From positions 114,002 to 178,001 of the forward strand of contig NZ_KB904769.1 of NCBI RefSeq assembly GCF_000380185.1: a stretch of DNA of 64,000 nt, read 5' to 3'. The number at the start of each line of letters is the position of its first letter. Within the stretch, counting starts at the first letter, position 1. The notes beneath the pieces are model-generated. The model searched no databases. It was not told the DNA's origin and saw only the letters and a program-made list of their open reading frames with translations. Of this stretch, positions 50,813 to 59,651 are shown in pieces. Source of the stretch: Thiofilum flexile DSM 14609 (lineage in GTDB: Bacteria; Pseudomonadota; Gammaproteobacteria; Thiotrichales; Thiotrichaceae). Both the position numbers and the translations under genes were made by a program.

Positions 50813-51139
50813 ATGCAAACCTTCAGTATTCGTGATCTACCTGAACATACAGGCGACCTTAGTCGCACCGCTGAGCAAGGGCAATTGGCATTAGTGACCC
50901 ATCATGGACAGCCTTTGTTTGTTAGCGTTCCGTTTAGTGAGAGTCTGTTGGCATTTGGTGTACATGTTGCTCTGGCTACCCATCTGTTTCAAGCCAACAG
51001 TATGAGTTTAGGTAAAGCTTCCAAACTGGCACGCATGTCTATTGCAGAATTTACCGAACATGTCAGTCGTTTGGGTATTCCAGTGGTAGATTATGATCCT
51101 AGTGAGCTAGACCAAGAGCTGGCGTACCTCAACTCATGA
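50813..51139 (+). CDS. Antitoxin: Phd-like N terminus fused to a UPF0175-type C terminus
   Basis: The 108-aa protein starts like a Phd/prevent-host-death antitoxin (FSIRDLPEHTGDLSRTAEQG followed by QLALVTHHGQPLFVSVP), and its C-terminal half matches UPF0175 (SLGKASKLARMSIAEFTEHV followed by SRLGIPVVDYDPSELDQEL). It would bind and neutralise the toxin encoded next and repress their promoter. The AGAGG ribosome site is good. The stop codon overlaps the toxin start (ATGA), so the two are co-translated. Confidence 0.78.
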   Translation: MQTFSIRDLPEHTGDLSRTAEQGQLALVTHHGQPLFVSVPFSESLLAFGVHVALATHLFQANSMSLGKASKLARMSIAEFTEHVSRLGIPVVDYDPSELDQELAYLNS

Positions 51140-51627
51140 AGTCTGTTATCGTCGCTGATACCAGTCCATTAATTGCGCTGGCGAAACTCCAACAACTCAC
51201 CTTATTGAAAAGCGAGTTTGCCAATGTGCATGTACCATTTACAGTATTAAGTGAGGCAACCCGCGACTTGCAACGTCCTGATGCTCGTCTGATTCGGGAT
51301 TTTGCCAGTGAGTATTTGATTGTGCATGATGATGCGGATAATGATTTCTGCACCCAATTACGTCCAACGTTGGATGAGGGCGAGCTTCAAGCACTGTATT
51401 TGGCGCGACAACTTAATTGTGCTGTATTGATTGATGAATACATCGGGCGACAAGTTGCACAAAGTTATCAAATTCCGGTGGTGGGTGTACTGGGTATTTT
51501 GCTTAAAGCGAAACAGTCAGGAACTATTCCAGCAGTTGCACCACTCATCAATGATTTGCTAGCACAGGACTATCGCTTATCAAAAGCCTTGGTGCAAAAA
51601 GTGTTGCATGCAGCAGGTGAGGGGTAG
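51136..51627 (+). CDS. DUF3368 PIN-like toxin
   Basis: The 163-aa protein belongs to the DUF3368 branch of PIN-domain nucleases: VIVADTSPLIALAKL with the first acidic residue, LDEGELQALYLA with the central Glu, and AVLIDEYIGRQVA with the third Asp, then VVGVLGILLKAK. It would act as an RNase toxin; RNA targets are unknown. It overlaps the antitoxin by 4 bp. Its stop lies in the hairpin shared with rtcB. Confidence 0.8.
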   Translation: MKSVIVADTSPLIALAKLQQLTLLKSEFANVHVPFTVLSEATRDLQRPDARLIRDFASEYLIVHDDADNDFCTQLRPTLDEGELQALYLARQLNCAVLIDEYIGRQVAQSYQIPVVGVLGILLKAKQSGTIPAVAPLINDLLAQDYRLSKALVQKVLHAAGEG

Positions 51628-51650
51628 GGTTTAACCCACTACCCCTTCAC
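51617..51650. terminator. Bidirectional hairpin spanning two convergent stop codons
   Basis: GTGAGGGGTAG (51617-51627) pairs with CTACCCCTTCAC (51639-51650) with one bulge, and GGTT/AACC lies in the loop. The stem contains the toxin TAG and the rtcB stop codon; only 11 bp separate the genes. Confidence 0.65.
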
Positions 51651-52868
51651 ACAAACTACTTGTCTAAGCGTATGCACAATCTCCACTAAATCGCTTTGAG
51701 CAGCCATAACCTTATCAATCGGTTTATAGGCGGCTGGTGTTTCGTCGATCACACTTTCATCCACTCGACACTCCACTCCAGCAACAGCGAGTTTATGTTC
51801 ATCAAGCGATACGCGGCGTTTGGCTTCGGTACGTGACATCACGCGTCCGGCACCGTGGCTACAACTGCAAAAACTTTCTTCATTCCCTAGACCGCGCACA
51901 ATAAAGGATTTTGCCCCCATACTTCCGGGGATAATACCCATTTCCCCCGCTTTTGCACTCACCGCACCTTTACGCGTAACCCATACATCCTTACCGTAAT
52001 GGTGTTCGCGGCTGATATAGTTATGGTGACAATTCACTGCCTCTACATCGGCTGTAAAAGGAACGGGGAGCACTTCACGGATCGCCTGTAAAGTACGTGC
52101 CATCATCACCTCACGGTTCGCTTGAGCAAAATCTTGCGCCCACGCTACAGCCTCTACATAATCACGAAAATGTGAGCTACCTTCGGGGATATAGGCCAAA
52201 TCTTTATCCGGCAAGTTGATGAAATAGCGCTCCATATCCTTTTTGGCTAACTCGATAAAGTGTGTACCAATCGCATTTCCCACCCCGCGTGACCCGCTAT
52301 GTAGCATCACCCATACCGCTTGGTTTTCATCCAAACACACCTCAATAAAATGGTTCCCTGTTCCTAAGGTTCCCAAGTGATGTAGGTTATTCGTATTTTT
52401 CAAAAAAGGATGTTTTTCACATAACTGTTGGAAACCAGCGCTAAGTGTTAACCATTTATCTAATACCTCAGCAGGTGGCTGTCCCCAACTGCCGGTATCA
52501 CGTTTACCACGGGTCGCGATACGCCCATGTGGAACGGCTTGCTCAATCTTTTTACGCATGGCTTCTAATGAATCGGGCAAATCGCTGGCTTTCAACGTGG
52601 TTTTAGCCGCCATCATGCCACAACCTAAATCCACCCCGACCGCCGCTGGAATCACCGCGCCAATGGTGGGAATCACGCTACCAATCGTAGCCCCCTTACC
52701 CAGATGTACATCAGGCATCGCCGCAACCCATTGATGAATAAAAGGCATCTTGGCAATGTTGAGCAGTTGACGCTTAGAGTTATCGTCAAAGGGTACGTTT
52801 TTAGTCCACGATTTAATCGGAGCATGACCTTCCTCATAGAGGACTTCATAATTACCAGTAATAGTCAT
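51639..52868 (-). CDS. rtcB: RNA-splicing ligase RtcB
   Basis: RtcB joins 2',3'-cyclic phosphate (3'-phosphate) and 5'-OH RNA ends with GTP and Mn. The 409-aa length equals E. coli RtcB. Metal ligands are visible in VGVDLGCGMMAAK (C83) and LGTGNHFIEVC, VMLHSGSRGVGNA and VNCHHNYIS, and the guanylated His lies in CSHGAGRVMSR. No rtcA or rtcR neighbour is present. It stands beside a PIN-type toxin, whose RNA damage RtcB-type repair could reverse; that link is speculative. AAGGAACG precedes the ATG. Confidence 0.95.
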   Translation of the reverse strand: MTITGNYEVLYEEGHAPIKSWTKNVPFDDNSKRQLLNIAKMPFIHQWVAAMPDVHLGKGATIGSVIPTIGAVIPAAVGVDLGCGMMAAKTTLKASDLPDSLEAMRKKIEQAVPHGRIATRGKRDTGSWGQPPAEVLDKWLTLSAGFQQLCEKHPFLKNTNNLHHLGTLGTGNHFIEVCLDENQAVWVMLHSGSRGVGNAIGTHFIELAKKDMERYFINLPDKDLAYIPEGSSHFRDYVEAVAWAQDFAQANREVMMARTLQAIREVLPVPFTADVEAVNCHHNYISREHHYGKDVWVTRKGAVSAKAGEMGIIPGSMGAKSFIVRGLGNEESFCSCSHGAGRVMSRTEAKRRVSLDEHKLAVAGVECRVDESVIDETPAAYKPIDKVMAAQSDLVEIVHTLRQVVCVKG

Positions 52869-53162
52869 GATCGTTCCTTATTTGTTGTTAGTGACAACCT
52901 CAGTATTGCAAAGGGCGTGCCTAATTATAAAAATGTAAATAAGATATTAATAATCCTGTATTTTTATATTAATCCATAATAGGGCTATGAAAAAATTTCT
53001 ATGAAAATATATCTTATAGGATAAGCTTTTATTTTATTAGATATCTAGTCAGTATAGTGTTTTATTCTGGTTATAAGTGGATAAGTATGGGGTAATAACG
53101 CTTTGTATTCGTGATTAAGTTTGCTATTTTCACGCCCTTCATTATGTTTGAGGACTTACACC

Positions 53163-53522
53163 ATGCCTAAAGCTAAACATGGAATGGATCGACTGACTAA
53201 TGCCTTGCGCTATTCTCGGCAGGGGTTGCAAGCAGCATGGCGCGAGGAGGCCGCGTTTCGTGAGGAAGCGATTGTCGTAATGTTGAGTATTCCGCTGGCA
53301 TGGTGGTTAGGTGATACGCCGCTAGAGCGTGTACTGCTGATTGCTAGTGTGTTGCTGGTGTTGATTGTGGAATTATTAAACTCTGCGATTGAGGCTGTGG
53401 TGGATCGTATTGGTACAGAGCAGCATGAGTTAGCCGGGCGTGCTAAGGATATGGGATCAGCAGCGGTATTATTGACGATATTCTTGAGTATATTGATCTG
53501 GTTAGGGATTTTATTCACTTGA
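53163..53522 (+). CDS. dgkA: Diacylglycerol kinase
   Basis: DgkA phosphorylates diacylglycerol to phosphatidic acid at the inner membrane. The 119-aa trimer-forming protein has three hydrophobic helices and the family core ELLNSAIEAVVDRIG, with ALRYSRQGLQAAWREEAAFR and LAGRAKDMGSAAV around it. ATG 53163 follows GAGGA; an in-frame extension to 53121 has no family support. Its stop codon lies inside the FNR-type palindrome of the cbb3 operon. Confidence 0.92.
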   Translation: MPKAKHGMDRLTNALRYSRQGLQAAWREEAAFREEAIVVMLSIPLAWWLGDTPLERVLLIASVLLVLIVELLNSAIEAVVDRIGTEQHELAGRAKDMGSAAVLLTIFLSILIWLGILFT

Positions 53523-53532
53523 TAAAAATCAA
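53519..53532. promoter_or_regulatory. Perfect FNR/Anr-type site upstream of ccoNOQP
   Basis: TTGATAAAAATCAA is an exact TTGAT-N4-ATCAA palindrome. It lies 224 bp before the ccoN start and overlaps the dgkA stop codon. Activation of cbb3 genes by FNR/Anr under low oxygen is well known in other proteobacteria. A core promoter downstream could not be fixed with confidence. Confidence 0.8.
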
Positions 53533-53755
53533 GAACAGTTCTGATAAATAAAAACTTGTCAAGTTTCACCCGATTAAGTTGGCATATTAAGATTCTCTTA
53601 AATGGGTTTTTGCTGTATCCTTAGGGATAGTTGTGTGTTTTCACACAGGTCATGCATAGGTTAAGGGTAATGCTGTTTTTACAGTAATTATATTTACCGC
53701 TAATTGTGTTTCCTACCCAATTCTGTTTTAAATTTTAAGTTAATGTTGAGGGCAA

Positions 53756-55204
53756 ATGATGGCTCATAGTGCAGTAGCTCCATCCGAGCAATATAACTAT
53801 GAAATCGTGAAGAAATTTGCGATTGCTGCGATTGTCTGGGCTTTGGCAGGTATGACTGCCGGTGTGTATATCGCGTCAGAGCTGGCTTGGCCACTTTTGA
53901 ATTTCGATATCGCCCAGATTACCTTTGGACGTTTACGTCCAGTCCATACCAGCGGCGTTATTTTTGGATTTGGTGGTAATGCGTTGTTTGCAACGTCTTA
54001 CTATGTCATCCAACGTACGTGTCAGGTTCGCCTAGCAGGTGGTAATTTCTGGCCTAACTTTACGTTTTGGGGTTGGAATCTGTCGTTAGTGGTGGCAGGT
54101 ATCGGTTATATGTTTGGTGTTACGCAAGGGCGTGAGTATGCCGAGCCTGAGTGGTATGTTGATATTGCGATTGCAATCGTGTGGGTAACGTATTTCTTTA
54201 TCTTCACCCTAACACTGATGCGCCGCAACCAACCGCATATCTATGTGGCTAACTGGTTCTATATGTCCTTTATTTTAGCCACAGCATTACTCCATATTTT
54301 CAATAACTTGACTATGCCAGTAAGCTTCTTTGGTACTAAATCCTATAGCTTATTCTCTGGTGTGCAAGATGCGATGACGCAATGGTGGTATGGTCACAAT
54401 GCGGTAGGCTTCTTCTTAACCGCTGCCTTCTTAGGGATGATGTATTACTTCGTACCTAAGCAAGCAGGCCGTCCGGTTTACTCTTATCGTTTATCCATTG
54501 TGCATTTCTGGGCGTTAAGCTTTATGTATATGTGGGTAGGTACTCACCATCTCCATTGGACAGCGATCCCTGACTGGACTTCTTCACTTGCAGCAGCTTT
54601 CTCGATTCTATTATTAATGCCATCTTGGGGTGGGATGATTAATGGGATTATGACGCTATCGGGTGCTTGGGATAAATTACGTACTGATCCGATTATGCTG
54701 TTCTTAATCACTTCATTGTCTTTCTACGGTATGTCGACCTTTGAAGGCCCGATGATGTCCTTAAAAAGTGTGAATGCTTTATCTCACTACACTGACTGGA
54801 CAGTCGGTCACGTACACTCTGGTGCTTTGGGTTGGGTAGCGATGGTATCGATTGGTTCGTTCTATCATATGATTCCGCGCCTATGGAATACCACGATTTA
54901 CAGCATTAAACTGATTTATGTACATTTCTTCTTAGCCACTATTGGTACTATTTTATATATTACTGCGATGTGGGTGTCTGGTATTGGTCAAGGTTTAATG
55001 CTGCGTGCGTTTGATGAGTTTGGTAACTTGTCTTATTCCTTTATTGAAACGGTTGCCTTTATGCATGGCCCATTAGCTGCGCGTGCGATTGGTGGTATGT
55101 TCTTTGTAACCGGTATGATAGTGATGGCTTATAACGTCTATATGACGATTGCCCGCGCTAAACAAGAAGATTCTGTACCTGTTGCTGCTGCCGCTAAAGC
55201 CTAA
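53756..55204 (+). CDS. ccoN: cbb3-type cytochrome c oxidase subunit I
   Basis: CcoN is the catalytic haem b / haem b3-CuB subunit of the high-affinity oxidase. The 482-aa protein has about 12 membrane helices. Haem and copper ligands appear in [39 protein letters not shown] and [12 protein letters not shown]. The Tyr of the His-Tyr crosslink lies in [11 protein letters not shown]. Two ATG codons (53756 and 53759) follow GAGGG. It heads the ccoNOQP operon. Confidence 0.97.
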   Translation: MMAHSAVAPSEQYNYEIVKKFAIAAIVWALAGMTAGVYIASELAWPLLNFDIAQITFGRLRPVHTSGVIFGFGGNALFATSYYVIQRTCQVRLAGGNFWPNFTFWGWNLSLVVAGIGYMFGVTQGREYAEPEWYVDIAIAIVWVTYFFIFTLTLMRRNQPHIYVANWFYMSFILATALLHIFNNLTMPVSFFGTKSYSLFSGVQDAMTQWWYGHNAVGFFLTAAFLGMMYYFVPKQAGRPVYSYRLSIVHFWALSFMYMWVGTHHLHWTAIPDWTSSLAAAFSILLLMPSWGGMINGIMTLSGAWDKLRTDPIMLFLITSLSFYGMSTFEGPMMSLKSVNALSHYTDWTVGHVHSGALGWVAMVSIGSFYHMIPRLWNTTIYSIKLIYVHFFLATIGTILYITAMWVSGIGQGLMLRAFDEFGNLSYSFIETVAFMHGPLAARAIGGMFFVTGMIVMAYNVYMTIARAKQEDSVPVAAAAKA

Positions 55205-55215
55205 GGAGGGCGATA

Positions 55216-55974
55216 ATGTTTAAACACGAAAGTATTGAAACGAATTCCGGTTTACTTATTGTCCTAACCCTAGTTGCAATCAGTATTGGTGGTTTAGTTG
55301 AGATTGTACCGCTGCACTATATCAATGGTACGGTGGAAAAAGTACAAGACCCTCAAACCGGATTGGATATGGTACGCCCTTATACCCCCTTAGAGTTACG
55401 GGGACGGGATATTTATATTCGTGAGGGTTGCTATACCTGCCATTCGCAAATGATTCGTCCCTTCCGTGATGAAGATTTGCGTTATGGTCATTATTCTCTG
55501 GCAGCAGAGTCTAAATATGATCACCCCTTCCAATGGGGTTCTAAACGGACAGGGCCTGATTTGGCTCGTGTCGGTAAAAAGTACTCCAATGAATGGCATG
55601 TGCAGCATTTGATTGCACCTCGTTCAGTAGTACCTGAGTCCATTATGCCTAACTACCCTTGGCTTGCCGAAACGGAACTGGCTTATGACGATATTCAAGA
55701 TCGAATGATCGCACTCAAGAAAGTGGGTGTACCTTATTCGCTCACTCAAGAAGAATATCAAGCCAATGTGAAGCAATTTGGTGAAGAAGTTGCCAAAAAG
55801 TTAAACATTAATGCCGCAGAGAAAACCTTGGTTGCGGATGCCGCTGCCGGTAACTTTGATGGTCAAGCCAACCGTGTGACTGAAATGGAAGCGCTCGTGG
55901 CTTACTTACAAGTACTCGGTACGATGGTGGACTTTACCAAGTTTGATGAAGATTATTTCATCCAATTCCGTTAA
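55216..55974 (+). CDS. ccoO: cbb3 oxidase subunit II, mono-haem cytochrome c
   Basis: CcoO (252 aa) is a membrane-anchored cytochrome c with one N-terminal helix ([20 protein letters not shown]) and one haem site, [16 protein letters not shown] distal Met ligand is expected in [11 protein letters not shown]. It passes electrons from CcoP to CcoN. It lies 11 bp after ccoN with AGGAGGG as ribosome site. Confidence 0.96.
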   Translation: MFKHESIETNSGLLIVLTLVAISIGGLVEIVPLHYINGTVEKVQDPQTGLDMVRPYTPLELRGRDIYIREGCYTCHSQMIRPFRDEDLRYGHYSLAAESKYDHPFQWGSKRTGPDLARVGKKYSNEWHVQHLIAPRSVVPESIMPNYPWLAETELAYDDIQDRMIALKKVGVPYSLTQEEYQANVKQFGEEVAKKLNINAAEKTLVADAAAGNFDGQANRVTEMEALVAYLQVLGTMVDFTKFDEDYFIQFR

Positions 55975-56016
55975 TTAGGACAAGTTTGTGGTCAGTGTAA
56001 CGACAAGGAGAAAGTA

Positions 56017-56232
56017 ATGTTAACGAATGCTTGGTTATGGCTAATTGATTTAGGAAATAGCAAAGTACTCGCGCTATTAATTTTCTTCTTCACGTTTTTA
56101 GGAATTTTGTTTTATGTGTATGGTAGTCGCCGGCGTAGTGAGCGTTTAGAGTCGTATCGGTTCTTGCCACTACAAGATGATGACGCACCCGGAGTTCCTC
56201 ACACTGAGCAACAACCCAAAGGTGAGAAATAA
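56017..56232 (+). CDS. ccoQ: cbb3 oxidase subunit CcoQ
   Basis: The 71-aa protein has a single membrane helix (VLALLIFFFTFLGILFYVYG) followed by SRRRSERLESYRFLPLQDDD, the typical CcoQ/FixQ tail. It stabilises the oxidase complex. It lies between ccoO and ccoP, 3 bp before the latter. Confidence 0.92.
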   Translation: MLTNAWLWLIDLGNSKVLALLIFFFTFLGILFYVYGSRRRSERLESYRFLPLQDDDAPGVPHTEQQPKGEK

Positions 56233-56235
56233 ATT

Positions 56236-57168
56236 ATGGCGAAACCCGTAAAAGATCCCTTGACTGGTGCGGAAACCACTGGTCATGTGTGGGATGAGAC
56301 CTTACAAGAGTTTAATAATCCACTCCCTACTTGGTGGATATGGACATTCTACGGCACGATTATATTCGCATTAGTGTATTGGATTATTTACCCTAGCTGG
56401 CCTATTGCGAGTAGTTATACCAAAGGGATCGGTACCATTGAGTATAAAAATGCTCAAGGCCAAGAAGTCACTAGGCCTTGGAATATGCGCTCATTATTCG
56501 TGAAGGATATGCAAGAAAGCGAAAGCGCTCTGAAGCAAAAAGAGTATCTCGCTAAAGTATCAGCAGCCTCTTATGAGCAAATTGCCCAAGACAATAATAT
56601 GACTGCTTTCGTGCGCTCTTATGGTAAAGGCGTGTTTGGTGATAACTGTGCCGCTTGCCATCAAACGGGTGCTAATGGTGTGGTCGGTTTATTCCCTAAT
56701 CTAGTCGATGACGATTGGTTATGGGGTGGTAAAACGGAGCAAATTGAGGAGACTATTCGTCAAGGCCGCTTAGGCTTTATGCCCGCCTTTAAGGAAACCT
56801 TGAATGATGAGCAAACGACCGATGTTGCTGAGTATGTATTGAGCTTATCCGGTCTTGAGCATAATGCCGAGGCTGCTAAAAAGGGCGAGGTCATTTTCAA
56901 TGGGCAGACAGGTGGTTGCTATTATTGCCATACTACCGAAGGTAAGGGGCTGTATTCACAAGGTTCGGCTAACTTAACAGATAAAGTGTGGACGATTGCC
57001 AATGTTCCTGCTGCGGCAGACACAGAGGCGAAGTTAAAAGCAGTGAAATCTGTGGTGTTAAATGGTGTGAATCGTCAAATGCCCTCTTTCAATCATCGTT
57101 TAGACGATACTGAAATTAAGGTATTGGTTGCTTATTTACGTGAGATGTCAGCTACGGATACCAAATAA
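56236..57168 (+). CDS. ccoP: cbb3 oxidase subunit III, di-haem cytochrome c
   Basis: CcoP (310 aa) has a short cytoplasmic N terminus with GHVWDETLQEFNNPLPTWWI, one membrane helix, and two haem c sites, CAACHQTG and CYYCHTTEG. It takes electrons from soluble cytochromes or bc1. It is the last gene of ccoNOQP, followed by a strong terminator. Confidence 0.96.
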   Translation: MAKPVKDPLTGAETTGHVWDETLQEFNNPLPTWWIWTFYGTIIFALVYWIIYPSWPIASSYTKGIGTIEYKNAQGQEVTRPWNMRSLFVKDMQESESALKQKEYLAKVSAASYEQIAQDNNMTAFVRSYGKGVFGDNCAACHQTGANGVVGLFPNLVDDDWLWGGKTEQIEETIRQGRLGFMPAFKETLNDEQTTDVAEYVLSLSGLEHNAEAAKKGEVIFNGQTGGCYYCHTTEGKGLYSQGSANLTDKVWTIANVPAAADTEAKLKAVKSVVLNGVNRQMPSFNHRLDDTEIKVLVAYLREMSATDTK

Positions 57169-57192
57169 GGGATTCGGTAGTTAGTCAACTGC

Positions 57193-57221
57193 AAAAAAGC
57201 CGGACTAGTTCCGGCTTTTTT
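57193..57221 (+). terminator. Strong Rho-independent terminator after ccoP
   Basis: AAAAAAGCCGGA is followed by a short loop and CCGGCTTTTTT, a GC stem flanked by A- and T-runs. It separates ccoNOQP from ccoGHIS. Confidence 0.92.
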
Positions 57222-57374
57222 ATTTGGCCTTAGCACAAAATAATTCCCCCAACTTTGGAAATTATCATACTTATCATATTAGGAGATGTTAAAATTCCTC
57301 GTCCTTCTTCATAGGTTATCCTAGACCCTAATCTATCCAAGTACGACCTACCTCATTGGGAGCTAAGCATTTTT

Positions 57375-58784
57375 ATGAGTAATGAGCAAATTATTCAGCC
57401 CCACTCACGAGTACAACCTCGCAGTGTTCATGGGCGCTTTAGAACGATTAAAACCGGCATTTTGATTTTCGCTTATGCCATGTTTTTTATTTTGCCGTGG
57501 TTGCGTTGGGAGAGGGCTTATGGTCCAGATCAACTAGTACTGTTTGATATTCCGGCTCGACGTTTTTATATGTTTGATTTAGTCATGCACGCACAAGACG
57601 TGTTTTGGCTGACGGCCTTATTGTTCTTAGCTGCGGTATTACTCTTCTTTGTGACGACGCTCTTTGGGCGGGTATTTTGTGGCTACTTTTGTTTTCAGAC
57701 ACTGTGGGTAGATGCCTTTCGCTTTATTGAGAGTAAAATTCAAGGGGATCGTGTTGCCCGTATTCGTCTAGAGCGGCAAGCTTGGAATGGTGAAAAAGTA
57801 CTTAAAGTCGGCGGCACTCATGCGCTGTGGTTATTACTCTCCTTCTGGACGGGACTAACCTTTGCCTTATATTGGGGCGATGCTTATGAGCTAACAGCCC
57901 AATTCTTTACCGGACAAGCCCCCGCAGCCGCCTATGGCACCGCCTTTATTTTAATGGCAACTACTTATTTCGCAGCGGCTTGGATGCAGGAATATATCTG
58001 TATTCATATCTGCCCTTACTCTCGTTTTCAGAGTGTCATGTTTGATATTGATACCTTAATTGTGTCGTATGACAAAAAGCGCGGCGAGGGTAGCACGGGA
58101 CGGGTGAAACCCATTAAGGATTTACGTGAGCACGACACCCGTCTAGCGCAAGGGCATGGGGATTGTATTGATTGCGGCTATTGTGTGCAGGTGTGCCCGA
58201 CTGGTATTGATATTCGGGATGGTTTACAGATTAGCTGTATTCACTGTGCGCTATGTATTGATGCGTGCGATTCCATTATGGATAAGCAGGGTTGGGAGCG
58301 TGGCCTGATTCGTTATACCTCTGAAAATGAATTAGGCGGTAAGAAAACCCAATTCTTAAAATTACGTACCGTCGGCTACGGTATTGCTACTTTATTAGCT
58401 ACAGCCTATCTCGTATGGATGGTTAGCTCGACTAAACAATTAGAGTTATCCATTGTGCAAGTACGTAATCCGTTATTTGTCACGCTATCCGATGGCAGTA
58501 TTCGCAATAGCTATGAGATTAAGATTAATAATAAAACCATGTCCCCCGCGCGTTATAAACTGGAACTAGAGGGTTTGGAAGGCGCGAAATTAAGCCTTGG
58601 CAGTGAAGTAGGGGATCTGGTTGTGAAGCCTGATAGTAGCCTACGGGTCTTTGCACAGGTAAACTATATGCCCCCTAGTACGGGTATGATCAGCAAGAAT
58701 CGTGAATTCACCTTTAAATTAACTCCGTTGGAAGGTGAGGTTCAAGAGCCTGAAGTAGTGGTTTCACACTTCATGTTACCTTAA
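57375..58784 (+). CDS. ccoG: cbb3 assembly ferredoxin-like protein CcoG
   Basis: CcoG (469 aa) is a membrane ferredoxin that reduces copper for delivery to CcoN. It has about five membrane helices, a CGYFCFQTLW motif, ICIHICPYSRFQ, and two [4Fe-4S] motifs, CIDCGYCVQVCPTGIDI and CIHCALCIDACD. The C-terminal periplasmic part is Ig-like. GGGAG lies 12 nt before the ATG. It starts the ccoGHIS unit. Confidence 0.95.
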   Translation: MSNEQIIQPHSRVQPRSVHGRFRTIKTGILIFAYAMFFILPWLRWERAYGPDQLVLFDIPARRFYMFDLVMHAQDVFWLTALLFLAAVLLFFVTTLFGRVFCGYFCFQTLWVDAFRFIESKIQGDRVARIRLERQAWNGEKVLKVGGTHALWLLLSFWTGLTFALYWGDAYELTAQFFTGQAPAAAYGTAFILMATTYFAAAWMQEYICIHICPYSRFQSVMFDIDTLIVSYDKKRGEGSTGRVKPIKDLREHDTRLAQGHGDCIDCGYCVQVCPTGIDIRDGLQISCIHCALCIDACDSIMDKQGWERGLIRYTSENELGGKKTQFLKLRTVGYGIATLLATAYLVWMVSSTKQLELSIVQVRNPLFVTLSDGSIRNSYEIKINNKTMSPARYKLELEGLEGAKLSLGSEVGDLVVKPDSSLRVFAQVNYMPPSTGMISKNREFTFKLTPLEGEVQEPEVVVSHFMLP

Positions 58785-58802
58785 GGTATTGGATAAAAAG
58801 GC

Positions 58803-59651
58803 ATGGAAAATCAAAGTTTACTTTTAACCCTAACACTAGGAACAGTGATTTCTTTTGTACTGTTCTTTGTGTTTTATGCGGGTTTAAAGCTCAGTAGTAA
58901 ATTGTCAGCTTTATTGACTATTTTGGCAGTTGAGATTGTATATATTCCGCTAGTGGCATTTAATTGGCCGGGTTTAGATGTCTTTGCCATTCACTTTGCC
59001 TTTTTTACCATGGTGCCTTATGGCCTAGGCATGATTACCAGTCAGCGGGATACCCAACAGCGCTATGATCAACGCCACGGTACGGATAAGCCCGTAGCAA
59101 AGTGGCGTTTTCATTGGGCACCCGCTACGATTGTAGGGTTTTTTATTGTCTTAGCCTGTGTCGACGGGCTAATTATTACGCTGGCTAATAAAGGCGCTGA
59201 TGCGAGTTTTATGCAGCGCTTTTTACCCGAACCGCGCTCAGGTAATACCGCAGTCTCGGCCTTTCCCGGCGTCGTATCCCACGATTTTAAAGAGAAATAT
59301 GATCAATTTAATAGCTATATTAATCAGCTAAAAGTGCAAAATGATCGCGGATGGAAGCTCACCGAAGGTTGGAAAGCTAAACCTATTGTAGGGCAGGATA
59401 CCTTGTTTGAGGTAGCCTTAGCCGATCGTGATGGTAAGCCTATTACCCAAGGCCAAGCGACTATCCATTTCCTAAGACCCGCTAATCAAAAATTCGACCA
59501 ACAGGTTCAGCTTTTAGAAACCGCTCCCGGACATTATGGTAATCAGATTAAATTATCTGAGCCGGGTCTATGGCAGATTGTGATTAAAATTCAACAAGAT
59601 ACTAATCTTCATGAAGTAAAAGGTACGACGTGGGTTCAGCCAGCCTCTTAA
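58803..59651 (+). CDS. ccoH: FixH/CcoH family protein
   Basis: The 282-aa protein has hydrophobic helices at residues 5-25, 35-55, 65-85 and 107-130, then a periplasmic FixH domain (about residues 160-282) with KEKYDQFNSYINQLKVQNDR, GWKLTEGWK and ETAPGHYGNQIKL. CcoH proteins are needed for cbb3 assembly. It is longer than the usual 160-170 aa because extra helices precede the FixH domain. It overlaps ccoI by 22 bp. Confidence 0.85.
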   Translation: MENQSLLLTLTLGTVISFVLFFVFYAGLKLSSKLSALLTILAVEIVYIPLVAFNWPGLDVFAIHFAFFTMVPYGLGMITSQRDTQQRYDQRHGTDKPVAKWRFHWAPATIVGFFIVLACVDGLIITLANKGADASFMQRFLPEPRSGNTAVSAFPGVVSHDFKEKYDQFNSYINQLKVQNDRGWKLTEGWKAKPIVGQDTLFEVALADRDGKPITQGQATIHFLRPANQKFDQQVQLLETAPGHYGNQIKLSEPGLWQIVIKIQQDTNLHEVKGTTWVQPAS

